Source of the DNA: Zizania palustris
Taxonomy: Eukaryota > Streptophyta > Magnoliopsida > Poales > Poaceae
NCBI GenBank assembly: GCA_019279435.1
Contig: JAAALK010000081.1
Location: forward strand, 60,689,318-60,753,317
DNA length: 64,000 bases
Direction: 5' to 3'
Part shown: positions 47,087 to 56,872 of the stretch, piece by piece
Layout: each line of letters opens with the position of its first letter
Numbering within the stretch: the first letter of the stretch is position 1
The notes under the pieces: generated by a model
What the model saw: only the letters and a program-made list of their open reading frames with translations
What the model was told of the DNA's origin: nothing
The model's database searches: none
Translations under genes and position numbers: made by a program

Positions 47087-49132
47087 TTTTGCAAGACTGG
47101 GGCTTGGAAGACATATGGATCATAGATTCGGGATACTCTCGCCACATGACGGTACATCGTAAATGGTTCTCCAGCCTCACTTCCCCGAGCTCCAAGGAGT
47201 ACATCACTTATGGGAACAATGGTTAAGGGAAGGTACATAGTTTTGGCTCAATTCATATTTCTGAGCATTTATCCTTGAAGAATGTTGCTTTGGTTGGAAA
47301 TTTGGGCTTTAATTTGGTTTCTATTTCGCAAATTCTTGAGGAGGGCTTAGAGGTTCATTTTAAGAAGGGCATGTCTTATGTTATTGATTCTAGAGGATCT
47401 TTGGTTTGGCAGATCTTATCCTTTGGTAAGATTTTTTGGATTGATTTCTCTATTTCTTTTAGCCCTTATAGTTGTTTGATCGCTGGATACTCCTCTGAAC
47501 TCTAGAGGTGGCATAGGGGGTTAGGTCATTTGATCTTTGATCTGCTAGTCAGATTGAGTTCTATGGACCTCATTTGAGGATTGCCTAAGATTAAGATGGA
47601 GAAGGATCTAGTTTGCCATCCCTGTCGTCATGGGAAAATGGTTGCTGCTTCTGACGCACTTGTGACTCAGGTGATGGCTTTGTACTCAGGAGAGATGTTA
47701 CACATGGATACTATTGGTCTTGCTTGGGTACGTTCAGTCGGTGGGAAGTGGTACGCGCTTGTAATAGTTGATGACTTTTCTCGATTCCCGTGTGTTTTCT
47801 TTTCGGAGTTTAAGAATGAGGCTTTTCAGTTTGTTCATGACTTGATCCTGAAGCTGAAGAATGAGAACAATGGTCGGATGCGAGCAATTCACTCTGATAA
47901 TGGTTTTGAGTTCAAGAATTCTTAGTTCATCAGTTTCTGTATGATCAAGGTCTTGAGCACCAGTTTTCTGCCCCTTACACTCCCCCATAGAACGACGTTA
48001 TGGAACAAAAGAGTCGCACGCTGGTCGAAGCTATGAACACGGCTTGCTTTCTAGCCAACCTCATTTTTTTAGAGCTTACTTAGGTAAGACCTCATATGAA
48101 TTGCGGTTTGGCAAACAGCCCAAGGTGAGCCACTTGCGAGCGTTTGGCTGCAAGTGCTTTGTGCTCAATAAGGGGGGCATTTGGACAAGTTTGAGTCTCA
48201 TTTCTGGGATGGAGTCTTTCTTGGTTATGCTTTGCATTCTTGAGGTTTCCGTGTTTGGAACCTCGACTCCCAGCAGCTTGTCGAGACGTGTGAGGTTTTA
48301 TTTGCAATCGGGTTTGGACACTAGTTGAGCTGCCACCAGGTTGCATCCCCATAGGCACCAAGTGGGTGTTTAAGAACAAGAAAGGTGAATATGGGGTTAT
48401 AATGCGCCACAAAGCTTCATTAGTTGCCTAGGGTTTTTGCTAGAAGGAGGGTATTGATTTTGAGGAGACTTTCACCCTTGTTGTCTGTCTTGAGTCCATT
48501 CGCATACTTTAGACATTCGTTGCTTCGAAAGTTTGTAAGATTTTTCAAATGGCTGTCAATAGTGCTTTTCCTCAACATGTTTTCAAGTTGCAGAAAGCTT
48601 TATATGGTCTGAAGCAAGCCCCTAGGGCTTGGTATGATCGTTTAAAGCATTTATTGTTAGGGAATGGCTTTGTGATGTGTTCAGTGGTCAAAATTCTTTT
48701 CTTGCTCAGAGTTGGCTCTGATTTCTTGATTGCTCAGATTTACGTGGACGACATTATTTTTGGTAGTTCTAGTAATGAGCTTGTGTCCAAGTTTTCTGAG
48801 CAGATGCACAGTGAGTTTGAGATGAGCCTCATGGATGAGCTGAAATACTTTCTAGGGCTCTAGATCAAGCAAACCAAGGACGGCATATTCATCCACCAGA
48901 GCAAGTACACGCGGGACATGCTGAAGAAGTTCGACTTCGGTGAAGAGTTGAAGCCTCAGATGACCCCCATGGGCACATCTAGGGGCTTGGCGGCGTCAAG
49001 GTCAACGAGAGAGAGTATCGAGGGATGATTAGATTGCTCCTATACCTGACGGCGACGAGACTGGACATTCAGTTCATTAGGGGATTGTGTGCGCGCTTCT
49101 AGTCTTCACCACGTGAATCTCATCGACAGGAT
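47087..49132 (+). pseudogene. Sirevirus pol of H/E, heavily decayed and truncated
   Basis: Remains of protease (DSG site now read DSGYS with stops around it), the GAG-pre-integrase and integrase (LPKIKMEKDLVCHPCRHGK, HMDTIGLAWV, HSDNGFEF) and reverse transcriptase (QAPRAWYDRL, IYVDDIIFGSS near 48,740). Compared with D, about 54 bases are lost near 48,030, about 460 between integrase and reverse transcriptase near 48,300, and about 60 near 48,568. The frame ends at 49,132 just before RNase H, where the LTR of element K begins. RNase H and the 3' LTR of H/E were not found in the window. Confidence 0.82.
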
Positions 49133-50464
49133 TGTTGATAGCAAAATATGGCATTAATGGTCGAAATTGTCAAAATATCAATTTTGGTAAATTGGGCCGA
49201 AAATATGACTTTCCTAGCACAGGCTAGTCCAACCGTCCAAAGTAGGCCGGTCCAACCAACCATGTAGGCTCGGTCACACCGACCCAATGGGTCCGGTTAG
49301 ACCGGCCTAGTCCAAAGGTTAGAGATAAAAGTGGTTTTCCGCTTAATCTTATCTCCAAGTAAATCCCAGCTAATTTGGTTGAATCCTATTTTTTGTAGAC
49401 ACCAGGGAGTCTAAGTCCAGCCCCTATAAATATAAGGGTGAGGATGATTCAAAGATCATCTACACAGATCAATATTTCGAAACCCTAGTTTTGAATCGTA
49501 CGTCTACTTTTCATCTACTTTTCGCATTAGTTCAGTCCATCTTTGTGGGTTTGTGCTGAAAGCCCTCTGTGCATCACGTAATAACTGTGGTAAGCCTTGT
49601 TGATTCTCCTGTGAATACCTGTTTAATCCACGTAACTGATTTTTATCGTCTTTATCGTTTTTATCGGTTTTCTCTCTACTCTTGGGAATTCGGTCTCTAG
49701 GCCGAATTGCATTTGATATATTAATATTTTGCAGAGCAATCACCGTCAAAATCATCGCTAAGAAGTTTGGGGTGATTTATATTCATTTACAAGGTCGCCG
49801 GAGCCCCTAGGCTATCAGACCAGAGTCTGTCGGTCCGACCGGTAGTACTTTGCTGGTCTGACTGGGCGTTGCTGTGTCGGGCCGTCAGGCTATTGTCGGC
49901 ACGGTTCCATGTGCCCTCCGCGCCACGTGCACCGAAGCCGCCCACGCTGAAGCCGTCGTGCCGAAGCCATGCGCCCGAAGCTGTCTCCGTTTCGACCGAC
50001 GTCACTTCGTCGGTCCGACCGGAACCCTCCACAGTAACACACTTCGCCGGAGCATACTTCGCATCAGAGTATACTTCATGTCGAAGTACACTTCGCATCG
50101 GAACCCGTGACACCAAAGCCCCCATTATGACTGAGGCTTCACCGTCGGTCTGACCGGGTACCCCCGTCGTTACGACCGCCCGGAGCCCGCTTCGCACTAG
50201 AACACCGAGGCCACCCTCGGCGACCCCTTCACAAGCATCGGTCTGACCAGGATCCCTACTATGGTCCAACCGGCGAACAGGCCGAAGCCCCCTTCGGGAA
50301 GCTTCGGACCCCTTCGGTCATATTTTCAAAGATATAATTAAATTATCTAGTGACTCCGTTATCCCCTAAGTTTAAGGATTGTCGAAATGCGACGTCAACA
50401 TCTAGCGACGTTTTTGGATCATCGAATTGGCCCAAGTGCGGGGGCACGTTTTTGTGTCAACACA
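49133..50464 (+). repeat. 5' LTR of element K
   Basis: Begins TGTTGATAGCAAAATATGG. TATA box at 49,435 (TATAAATATAAGGG). Ends near GTGTCAACACA just before the primer site; the exact last base is uncertain by two or three. The second half is rich in CTTCG and in GGTCCGACCGG-type palindromes. Confidence 0.65.
49435..49442 (+). promoter_or_regulatory. TATA box in K LTR
   Basis: TATAAATA in the context CCCCTATAAATATAAGGG, about 300 bases into the LTR. Confidence 0.6.
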
Positions 50465-50469
50465 CTTTT

Positions 50470-50487
50470 TGGCGACTCCGCTAGGGA
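50470..50487 (+). promoter_or_regulatory. Probable primer binding site of K
   Basis: TGGCGACTCCGCTAGGGA. Tat-lineage gypsy elements of grasses usually have TGGCGACTCCGCTGGGGA or a close form here. One base differs. Confidence 0.6.
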
Positions 50488-50497
50488 AAACGCCAAC

Positions 50498-53210
50498 ATG
50501 ACAAGTACATCTACATCGGTTGCGAGTACCTCTACAATGAATACTACGTCTACAACGCTGATGGATACCGTGGGGGTGCGGGGATCGACAACCACAACAT
50601 AATGACACCCACCCTTGCCGATATCCCCGAGGAAGGTCGGGCGGAGATCGAGGTGAAGATGAAAGAAATCCAAGATCTCATGCTCGAGAGTTACGTCAAG
50701 ACACGCGCGGGCTTCATCAAGCGCGACGTCAACATCACCGACCTCGCCTAGACTCAGGTAACACCAACGTCGCCTCCTTTATCTTCCTTAGATATCGAGA
50801 AGAAGATAGTCACGTCTGTCGACCAAGCCGTTAGCGCTTCGCTAGCCAACCATCTAGAGTCGGCAGTTAGCTCTCAGGTAAAGGCAACGTTTATAATGTT
50901 GGGTTTTACCGAGGTCGTTCCTCCAACTCCAATCACTATCGTACCCCCGGTAAATCGTATTTATAGCAGAACCGATGGTAGTATTGGCAAAGTTTTCGTG
51001 TCTCTGGCCTCGACATCTACGGTTGAGACCAATCACTACATCTACGCCCAAGCTAGCTCTGCTTATTATGCACCGCCTCCACCTATGCCTGCGTCGGCTT
51101 TTCCCGCACTGCCTGCACCGCACGCTCCTACACACTCACATAGACCCAAGCACGTCATATACCCTAAGCCAACACAAGAGAAGGAGCCCCACGGCTGACA
51201 CGCCAACATAACAACGCGTGTCGCGCCCCCGCATGAGAGACGCGCAAAGGAAGGAGGCCAGGACAACATTGAGGAGCGGATACACACGCTTTTTAGAGAG
51301 TGTACCGGCTTCGCGCCTCGGGGTCGAGCTAGGATTTACCTAAAGCCGTACCCCGATCACTTCGATACCATACCCTACCCTCGTGGCTATAGAGTCCCTG
51401 AATTCACCAAATTCGATGGTGAGGGTAACAAGACCACACTAGAGCATGTCAGCCAATTCTTAGCACGGTGTGGAGAAGCTAGTGGGTCGGACGCATTAAA
51501 ACTTAGACTATATTCTCTTTCGCTATCTGGCACCACTTTCACTTGGTTTTTGGCACTGCCACCAAACTCCGTCCAAACATGGGCCCAATTAGAACAGAAA
51601 TTACATGATTATTTTTATACAGGAAAGACTGAACTTAGGCTTTCACACTGACATCGGTCAGACAAAAATCTAGTGAGAGTGTCTCTGAATACGTCAAGCG
51701 CTATAGGGACACCAAGAACCGATGTTTTAGTCTCAATATTTCAGAAAGAGATTTGGCAGATCTAGCTTTTAATAGATTGTGTTCTGAAATTAAAGAGAGG
51801 CTAGACAACCAAAACTTTTTAGAAGTCATCCAAGTCCTGCAACAGGCTCTGGACCAAGAAGGCCGAGCCAAGGATAAAAAATTCATTAAAACATTTAACA
51901 AACCTAAAGCTGAAGTTCACATCATGGTACACTCCGACGAGGAAGAGTCAGAGGAAGAGGTCGATTCAGTCGATATGTATGTGGTTGAATGGGCCTACAA
52001 CATTAAGACCAAACCTATCACTTGTTCTGAGCTACAGCCGTCTCCCACTAAGAGTCAGCCCAATGAGGTTAAGTACTCTTTTGATGTGATACAATGCGAT
52101 AAAATATTTGATTTCCTCTTGAAGAGCCAGCTTCTCAGGTTGCCCAAGGGTCAGGTCATCCCGACCATTGATTAACTAAAGAAACGCCCCAACTGTAAGT
52201 GGCATGATTCGCATTCTCATTATACTAACGATTGCAATGTTTTCCATCGGGTGGTTCAATCGGCCATAGAAGAAGCATGATTGAAAATAGATTCTAGTCC
52301 GAAGATGAAGCTAGATGAAGACCCCTTTCCCGTGAACACCGTCGACCTCAACGAGAAGAAGGTGTTGATTCGGCCAGAACAAGCTGAGTCACCTAAAGGG
52401 AAAGCGGTCATTATTGGAGAACCCCGCACATGCACACTCATACCAAAAAACCCTGAAGTGGGAGTGTGGAAAAAGAACATCGACACGTCATCTTCGGCTA
52501 GGGCTCACAAGAAGACAAAGGTGACATACTAGATGTTGCTGAATAAACACCAAAAGAGGGCTAATGAAAAGAACGCTCAGCCAAAGGTGCCAAGAGAGCC
52601 GAACCCTCCGAAGGGTGAGTTCAGACCCCAATGGCCGAACCCACCTCCTCTCTGGGCGAACCCCCCGGAGGGAGAACTTGGCCCGCAATGGCCGAACATA
52701 CCTCTGCCCTAGTGGGACCCTTCGCTGATATGGTTCGAAGTACCTTCGACATGGCTGAACCCCCCTTGGAGCAATGGGTTCGACCCTTAGTGGGTGAAGC
52801 CGTTGGAACCTCCAATACCTCCGTCGTACTATTGGACATGGTCCCCGTGGGCTCCGAACTACAGTTCACCGCTAGAGTACCCTTCGTAGTATAGTGCTGC
52901 CCCCTTTGTTCCTTCAGAGTACTATGTTTGGTAGGGGCAGATGGATGCGGCGTAGGGGAACATTTTCCATAGGCTATTCGTGGTATCGCTGAGCCGACTC
53001 GTGCAAAACGAAGCCAAAGAAGACGGGCGCAAAGGGGTGATGGAGAGGGAGTCCGAAGCTATCACAGTCAAGGTAGGGTCTCAGGAGGTCCCAATCCCGA
53101 AGGCCCCCTCGCTGAAGCACGACGTAGGTAAGTCCCTGGGTCTGACCGAAGCCATCCCTAAGGCCCGATCCGACAGTCTTGTCTTGGGAGCCCGGCACAG
53201 TATGGTCTGA
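50498..53210 (+). pseudogene. Tat-like gypsy gag of element K
   Basis: The frame probably began near ATG 50,498 (MTSTSTSVASTST). A frameshift leads to the frame with ADIPEEGRAEIEVKMKEI. The capsid core follows (VPEFTKFDGEGNKTTLEHVS, then LSGTTFTWFLALPPNSVQTW), with a shift at about 51,648 into VSEYVKRYRDTKNRCFSL and LADLAFNRLCSEIKERL. Then comes an acidic linker, the knuckle-like CKWHDSHSHYTNDCNVF (typical of this lineage) and a Trp/Pro-rich tail. Stops at 50,747, 51,196, 52,173 and several later. It formed the particle of a gypsy element; now dead. No protease follows. Confidence 0.75.
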
Positions 53211-53290
53211 CCGACCCCTCATGGCCAGTCCGACCGACATAGTCTGGTCTGACCGGCCTAGCAAGGCCGGTCCGACCGATAGGGTACAGG
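53190..53290. repeat. Cluster of CCGGTCNGACCGG-type palindromes
   Basis: Within 100 bases there are six or so copies of GGTCTGACCG, AGTCCGACCG or GGCCGGTCCGACCG. The same motif is scattered in the K LTR (49,830-50,280) and in the fragment at 478-555, so it is a family trait. Confidence 0.7.
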
Positions 53291-53808
53291 AAAGAATTTC
53301 TGCCAAGTGCAAACATCCAAAAGTGATGGGGCCATCAGCCCATGACCAAAGGTGAAATCATTGAAGGTATCAGACCAAATATAGCAGGCTGCGGCAAGCA
53401 ACGCTTCATTCTTGTAGGGTTCCGCGAGGGAGAGGCCAATATAGTGGCTGATGTCGATTTCATCCCAAGATGAGCAGTTGGTGGTTGATACCCTAAGGTA
53501 CCAATCACACTAGTAGGGAAGAGGAGAAGGGAAATCCCTAAAACTATTAGTCCAGTCAGAGGGAAGCATAGAAGATTGTCTGAAGAAGATCCAAATGGTC
53601 TCAGTGTTGATAATGTTAGTGAAATCAGGATCACCCATCAGACCTAGAAAATAGCATGTTGGGTGTTCAGCCATAGGAATCAAAACTTGGTTCTACAAGT
53701 TCTACAGAAAAAGAAAAAGGGAGGACAATAAAGAAAAACAACAGATAAACCAAGAAGAATGAAGAAATGCCATAGACTTACCTTTGGGATCATGTCGTCG
53801 GTTGCCAT
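53258..53808 (-). pseudogene. Antisense spliced plant mobile domain (PMD)-like gene fragment in K
   Basis: Exon 1 is MATDDMIPK (53,808-53,782), ending at AAG with donor GTAAGT. The intron runs 53,781-53,693 with acceptor TTGTAG. Exon 2 starts NQVLIPMAEHPTCYF and runs in frame to 53,258. It has one internal stop (TAG 53,512-53,510, likely Trp TGG before). The stretch NEALLAAACYIWSDTFNDF followed by FGHGLMAPSLLDV resembles the PMD ('aminotransferase-like, plant mobile domain') proteins encoded by retroelements and hosts in plants. The match is from memory of the family's consensus. The last 25 or so codons are palindrome spacer, so the protein is truncated. The function of PMD proteins in elements is unknown; a role in silencing control is speculation. 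Confidence 0.6.
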
Positions 53809-54371
53809 CGTTAAGGAGTAGAAACCCGAAGGTTGATAGAGGAGGCGAGGGTGTCGAGCGCGACAGATTGCAACAGCACTGGGAGCAGAACGGTGGCAAG
53901 CCCGAAAGGAAGAAAGCACAGTGAAGGCAGAAAGCACGAAGGGAAAGTGAGAAAGTTGGTAGTTACTTATAAAATGCAAGGCAACCCCTCGGCAACCGAG
54001 CCAAGCCGATCCGGTGGATTTTGTGGGATCACCTCCAATGTTTGGCAAAAAGGTAATCATGAGTACGGTTCTCAAAACACCAGAAATGTTTACAGGTCCA
54101 AGATCGGGCGAAGCAAAATCTTCAGCCTACAGATGCCAATGCACAACTGTGTGGAATGAAGCCTGGTCCGACGCCACCACAAAAGAAAAGTAGATGGATC
54201 AAACCAGGTGACATATATGAAGTATTGGAAGATGAAGGGTTTTGGCTACTAGCGATAAATTTGAAAGAACGTCGCGAAGGCGTCTAAAAGGATGTGACGG
54301 TAGAGGGTGATAATCACCGATAATTTCGAAGCATCAGTTACCCCTTTGACGCTCTAAAACTGAGCAACATG
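53809..54371. other. Unassigned stretch between the antisense gene and LTR L
   Basis: The part next to 53,808 would be promoter and leader of the antisense gene. From about 54,190 the + strand has a short frame, GDIYEVLEDEGFWLLAINLK, with two stops after it, that ends at the L LTR. I do not recognise it. It may be the tail of another element's coding region. Confidence 0.4.
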
Positions 54372-55490
54372 TGTTGACGCTAATATTTGGTAAAGCCCAG
54401 GCTCACTACAGATGCCGCAAAGTTAACAGAAGTCAAAGAGGTCCTATCAAAGATGGTCAAAGAAGCTCGTCAATGTTGTTACAATATGACCGGACATGTA
54501 GGAGCCGATGAAGGAGAGAGAAGATGAGGATGATCCAAAATCAGTTATAATGTAGATTACTTGGACGACAAGTCTCTAGAATATAAATATGTATCTAATT
54601 AGATAGGTAAAAACAACACAACTCTACAAACACCTACTCCTTGACGCATCGCTACCCTTGGTTTCCCAAGGTTAATCCCGACGAGATTCGGCACTTGGAG
54701 CTAGGCTGCATCATTTCGATCTCCGGCGAAGAGGTGAGTCCAGCCACCCCGATGATCGTATCAGCTAGGTCAGTGTTCTTTAAGGCTGCATCATATCGTA
54801 AAGATCTCTTGAAGACATTGGCTGAGTTGGTGCAGTCGCCAGTTTATCCCGGTGTATTGGCTAGGTTTAAGACTGCACCACATTGATATCTTAGATTGAT
54901 GTGATTTAGGTGTCATAGTCTGACTCTTCATCGGTTAAGTTCGACACCTCTTTCTATTATATCTGCTTCATGTTTTATACCGTTCATCTAAATAAAGCAT
55001 GCTCGATACTTTGAAATATTATTATGTTCATTGTGACTAGCTATTATCTTGGTTAGGTCCAATATTTTTATTATGACTATTTTTATGATACTGATATGTT
55101 ATTTGGTGTGTTTTATTTATTTCTATCGAAGTGCAAGCTGATAGATTATCTTTAATTTCATGTTCTATTCTTGCGCGCTCGGGAGATACCCATTGGCCCT
55201 TGTCCGCGATTATCTCGTCTCATCAGCTGATGGTGTATTCAGCCTGATCATCCTATAGTGGTCATCGGCCCTATGGCCGATCGACATATTCGCTCACGAT
55301 TATTTTATCCTCAACATAGTCATCGGCTTGGCAGTCGATCGGCTCTACTACTAACGCTATTATTTTCTTTGATTCCTTATCGATTATAGGATCAAACTGA
55401 TTGGCACACTCATAACCTTCTTTTCTAAGATTATAGGATCTACAATAGAGTTAAGCAGATTTCAGACCACGCGTGTGACCAAAAACTACA
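54372..55490 (+). repeat. Gypsy-type LTR L, right end uncertain
   Basis: Begins TGTTGACGCTAATATTTGG. TATA box at 54,582 (TATAAATA), then a leader with GACGCATCGCTACCCTTGG and GGAGCTAGGCTGCATC, typical of the R region of Tat-like grass LTRs, followed by the repeated motif ATCGGCC around 55,250-55,350. The end is set at AAAAACTACA but could differ. No target duplication was found and no polypurine tract lies before it, so it may be a solo or truncated LTR. Confidence 0.45.
54582..54589 (+). promoter_or_regulatory. TATA box in LTR L
   Basis: TATAAATA in CTAGAATATAAATATG, about 210 bases into the LTR. Confidence 0.5.
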
Positions 55491-55529
55491 CCCAACACAT
55501 ACATAGACCAACCAATCAATTCTTTGCTA

Positions 55530-55593
55530 AAAAAGTCATAAAATAAAGTGATTTCACGATGTTTGACAAAAAGTCATAAAATAAAGCGATTTT
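55530..55593. repeat. Short direct repeat, 38-base spacing
   Basis: AAAAAGTCATAAAATAAAG is repeated at 55,530 and 55,568, followed by TGATTT and CGATTT. A local duplication in AT-rich intergenic DNA. Confidence 0.7.
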
Positions 55594-55864
55594 GTGATGA
55601 ATGGTTGTATCTGTTAACATATATGACATAAAAATTTATGATCTTTCAAGTAGAATATTAATTATTAATTTTTTTCCTATATAACGATATATATGATGCA
55701 CTTATCAGTCAAACTAAATGGTTTTAGCTTAATTATTAGTTAAAAGTAAAAATATTAATTTTCCTATATTCTACAATATTTTATATTGTATAATCTATAT
55801 TGTACAATGGAGGGTGGATAAGATAATTTTGATCTAGTTGTAAAAAAAGTTTGACTATAGACAA

Positions 55865-55898
<34 letters not shown>

Positions 55899-56171
55899 TT
55901 AAATATGGACAATATAGTTAAGTATTTTGTTAATAAATTTAATAATTTATAACTGTCAACAACTAATTTTGTTTTTTCTCATCTTAACTCATATATACTC
56001 AACTTATTTAAACCTCCTATATTTATTAGGTAATAAGAAAAGAGAAATCGTCGATATTTTCAGTTTTATGCCGCCCCCAATCCTTTACGTCCACCACCGT
56101 GTTCGCCTTATTCCTCCCACGCTTCGTCGGCCAAAACCCTAGCCTCCCCCTCGCCGCGTTGCCCCGCAGCC
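55594..56171. other. AT-rich intergenic DNA before the PPR gene
   Basis: No gene is seen. It contains the AT microsatellite and, from about 56,080, a rise in GC leading into the PPR gene. The promoter is probably here but no clear TATA box stands out. Confidence 0.5.
55867..55896. repeat. AT dinucleotide microsatellite
   Basis: About 15 uninterrupted AT units in AT-rich DNA 400 bases upstream of the PPR gene. Confidence 0.9.
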
Positions 56172-56252
56172 ATGGCTAGCTACGGCGTAGACACTAGGCC
56201 GGTCGCGGCTGCTGGAGGCGGCGGTGAGGGTGGGAGTGTGGCGGCTGCTTGA
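56172..56252 (+). CDS. Short upstream open frame (26 codons) before the PPR gene
   Basis: ATG at 56,172 in good context (GCAGCCATGGCT) encodes MASYGVDTRPVAAAGGGGEG and ends at TGA 56,250, 38 bases before the PPR start codon. If the transcript begins upstream it would be met first by ribosomes and could lower PPR translation. Its Ala/Gly-rich content may instead reflect GC-rich leader DNA or the first exon of a different transcript. Confidence 0.4.
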   Translation: MASYGVDTRPVAAAGGGGEGGSVAAA

Positions 56253-56290
56253 ATTACGAACGACAAAGTGTAACAAATTCCAATCCATCA

Positions 56291-56872
56291 ATGCGCCGGC
56301 ACTATGCGATGCTGCTCCGCCGCGCCGCCTCGCTGCCGTCCCTCCCTCTAGTGGCGTCCCTCCATGCCGCGGCGCTACGCCGGAGCGCCGTCCTCGTCCC
56401 CTCGCTCATCCATGCTTATTCTGCTTGCGGCGACCTGTCCTCCGCGCGCAACCTGTTCGACGAATTGCCGGCCCAGGGACGGACGCTCTCCGCGCGCACG
56501 GCGCTAGCCAGTGCGATGTCCGCGCACGGCCAGTGCAGGGAGGTTCTTGGACTGTTTGACGGGCTGGAGGACGATATGGATGACAAGTCGGTGACGGTGG
56601 TTCTTACCGCGTGCGCGAGGGCCGGGATGGTGGATGAGGGGAGGAAGGTGTTCGCGACAGTGACAAGGCCAGCGTTGCAGCACTACACGTGCATGGTGGA
56701 GATTCTGGGGCGCTCCGGAGAGGTGGAGGAGGCGGAGGGCCTGGTGGCGCGGATGGAGGTGTGCCCGGACAGGGTGATCTGTGCTGTGCTGCTCGCCTTG
56801 TGCCGGGTGCACGGGCGCGTCGACGTGGCTGAGAGAGTGGTCAGGTTGATGTGGCAGTATGGCATTGCATGA
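56291..56872 (+). CDS. Short pentatricopeptide repeat (PPR) protein, PLS-type
   Basis: 193 codons without intron. It starts MRRHYAMLLRRAASLPSL, a basic N-terminus compatible with an organelle-targeting peptide. PPR motifs follow: SLIHAYSACGDLSSARNLF, a degenerate one around the Ser/Ala-rich centre, SVTVVLTACARAGMVDEG, and a C-terminal HYTCMVEILGRSGEVEEAEG with ALCRVHGRVDVAERVV that looks like the S2/E1 end of PLS-class proteins. PLS proteins bind organellar RNA for editing or processing; most are two to four times longer and continue into E2 or DYW, which is absent. It may be a real short member or a degenerate partial copy. GC-rich codon use typical of grass genes contrasts with all neighbours. 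The start was chosen as the first ATG in frame. The only likely host gene here. Confidence 0.75.
   Translation: MRRHYAMLLRRAASLPSLPLVASLHAAALRRSAVLVPSLIHAYSACGDLSSARNLFDELPAQGRTLSARTALASAMSAHGQCREVLGLFDGLEDDMDDKSVTVVLTACARAGMVDEGRKVFATVTRPALQHYTCMVEILGRSGEVEEAEGLVARMEVCPDRVICAVLLALCRVHGRVDVAERVVRLMWQYGIA

Larger units (their letters stand above)
49133..54371 (+). mobile_element. Tat-like Ty3/gypsy element K, gag-only, with antisense PMD-like gene
   Basis: Starts with an LTR (TGTTGATAGC) inserted in the pol of H/E, followed by a Tat-type primer site and a decayed gag to about 53,210. Then comes a block of GGTCTGACCGG palindromes and an antisense spliced gene fragment. No protease, reverse transcriptase or integrase is seen. 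The right end is not defined: the next LTR (from 54,372) is of another family, so K is either truncated or the 53,990-54,371 stretch belongs to another element. Related to the fragment at 1-569. Confidence 0.6.

Noticed and set aside
49787..50269. 160-codon minus-strand frame
   Set aside because: It lies within the K LTR in palindrome-rich DNA; the apparent protein is a translation of the GGTCNGACCGG motif and neighbours.
51066..51287. Minus-strand 73-codon frame in K
   Set aside because: Opposite strand of the Pro/His-rich part of K gag; the + strand aligns with the gag family.
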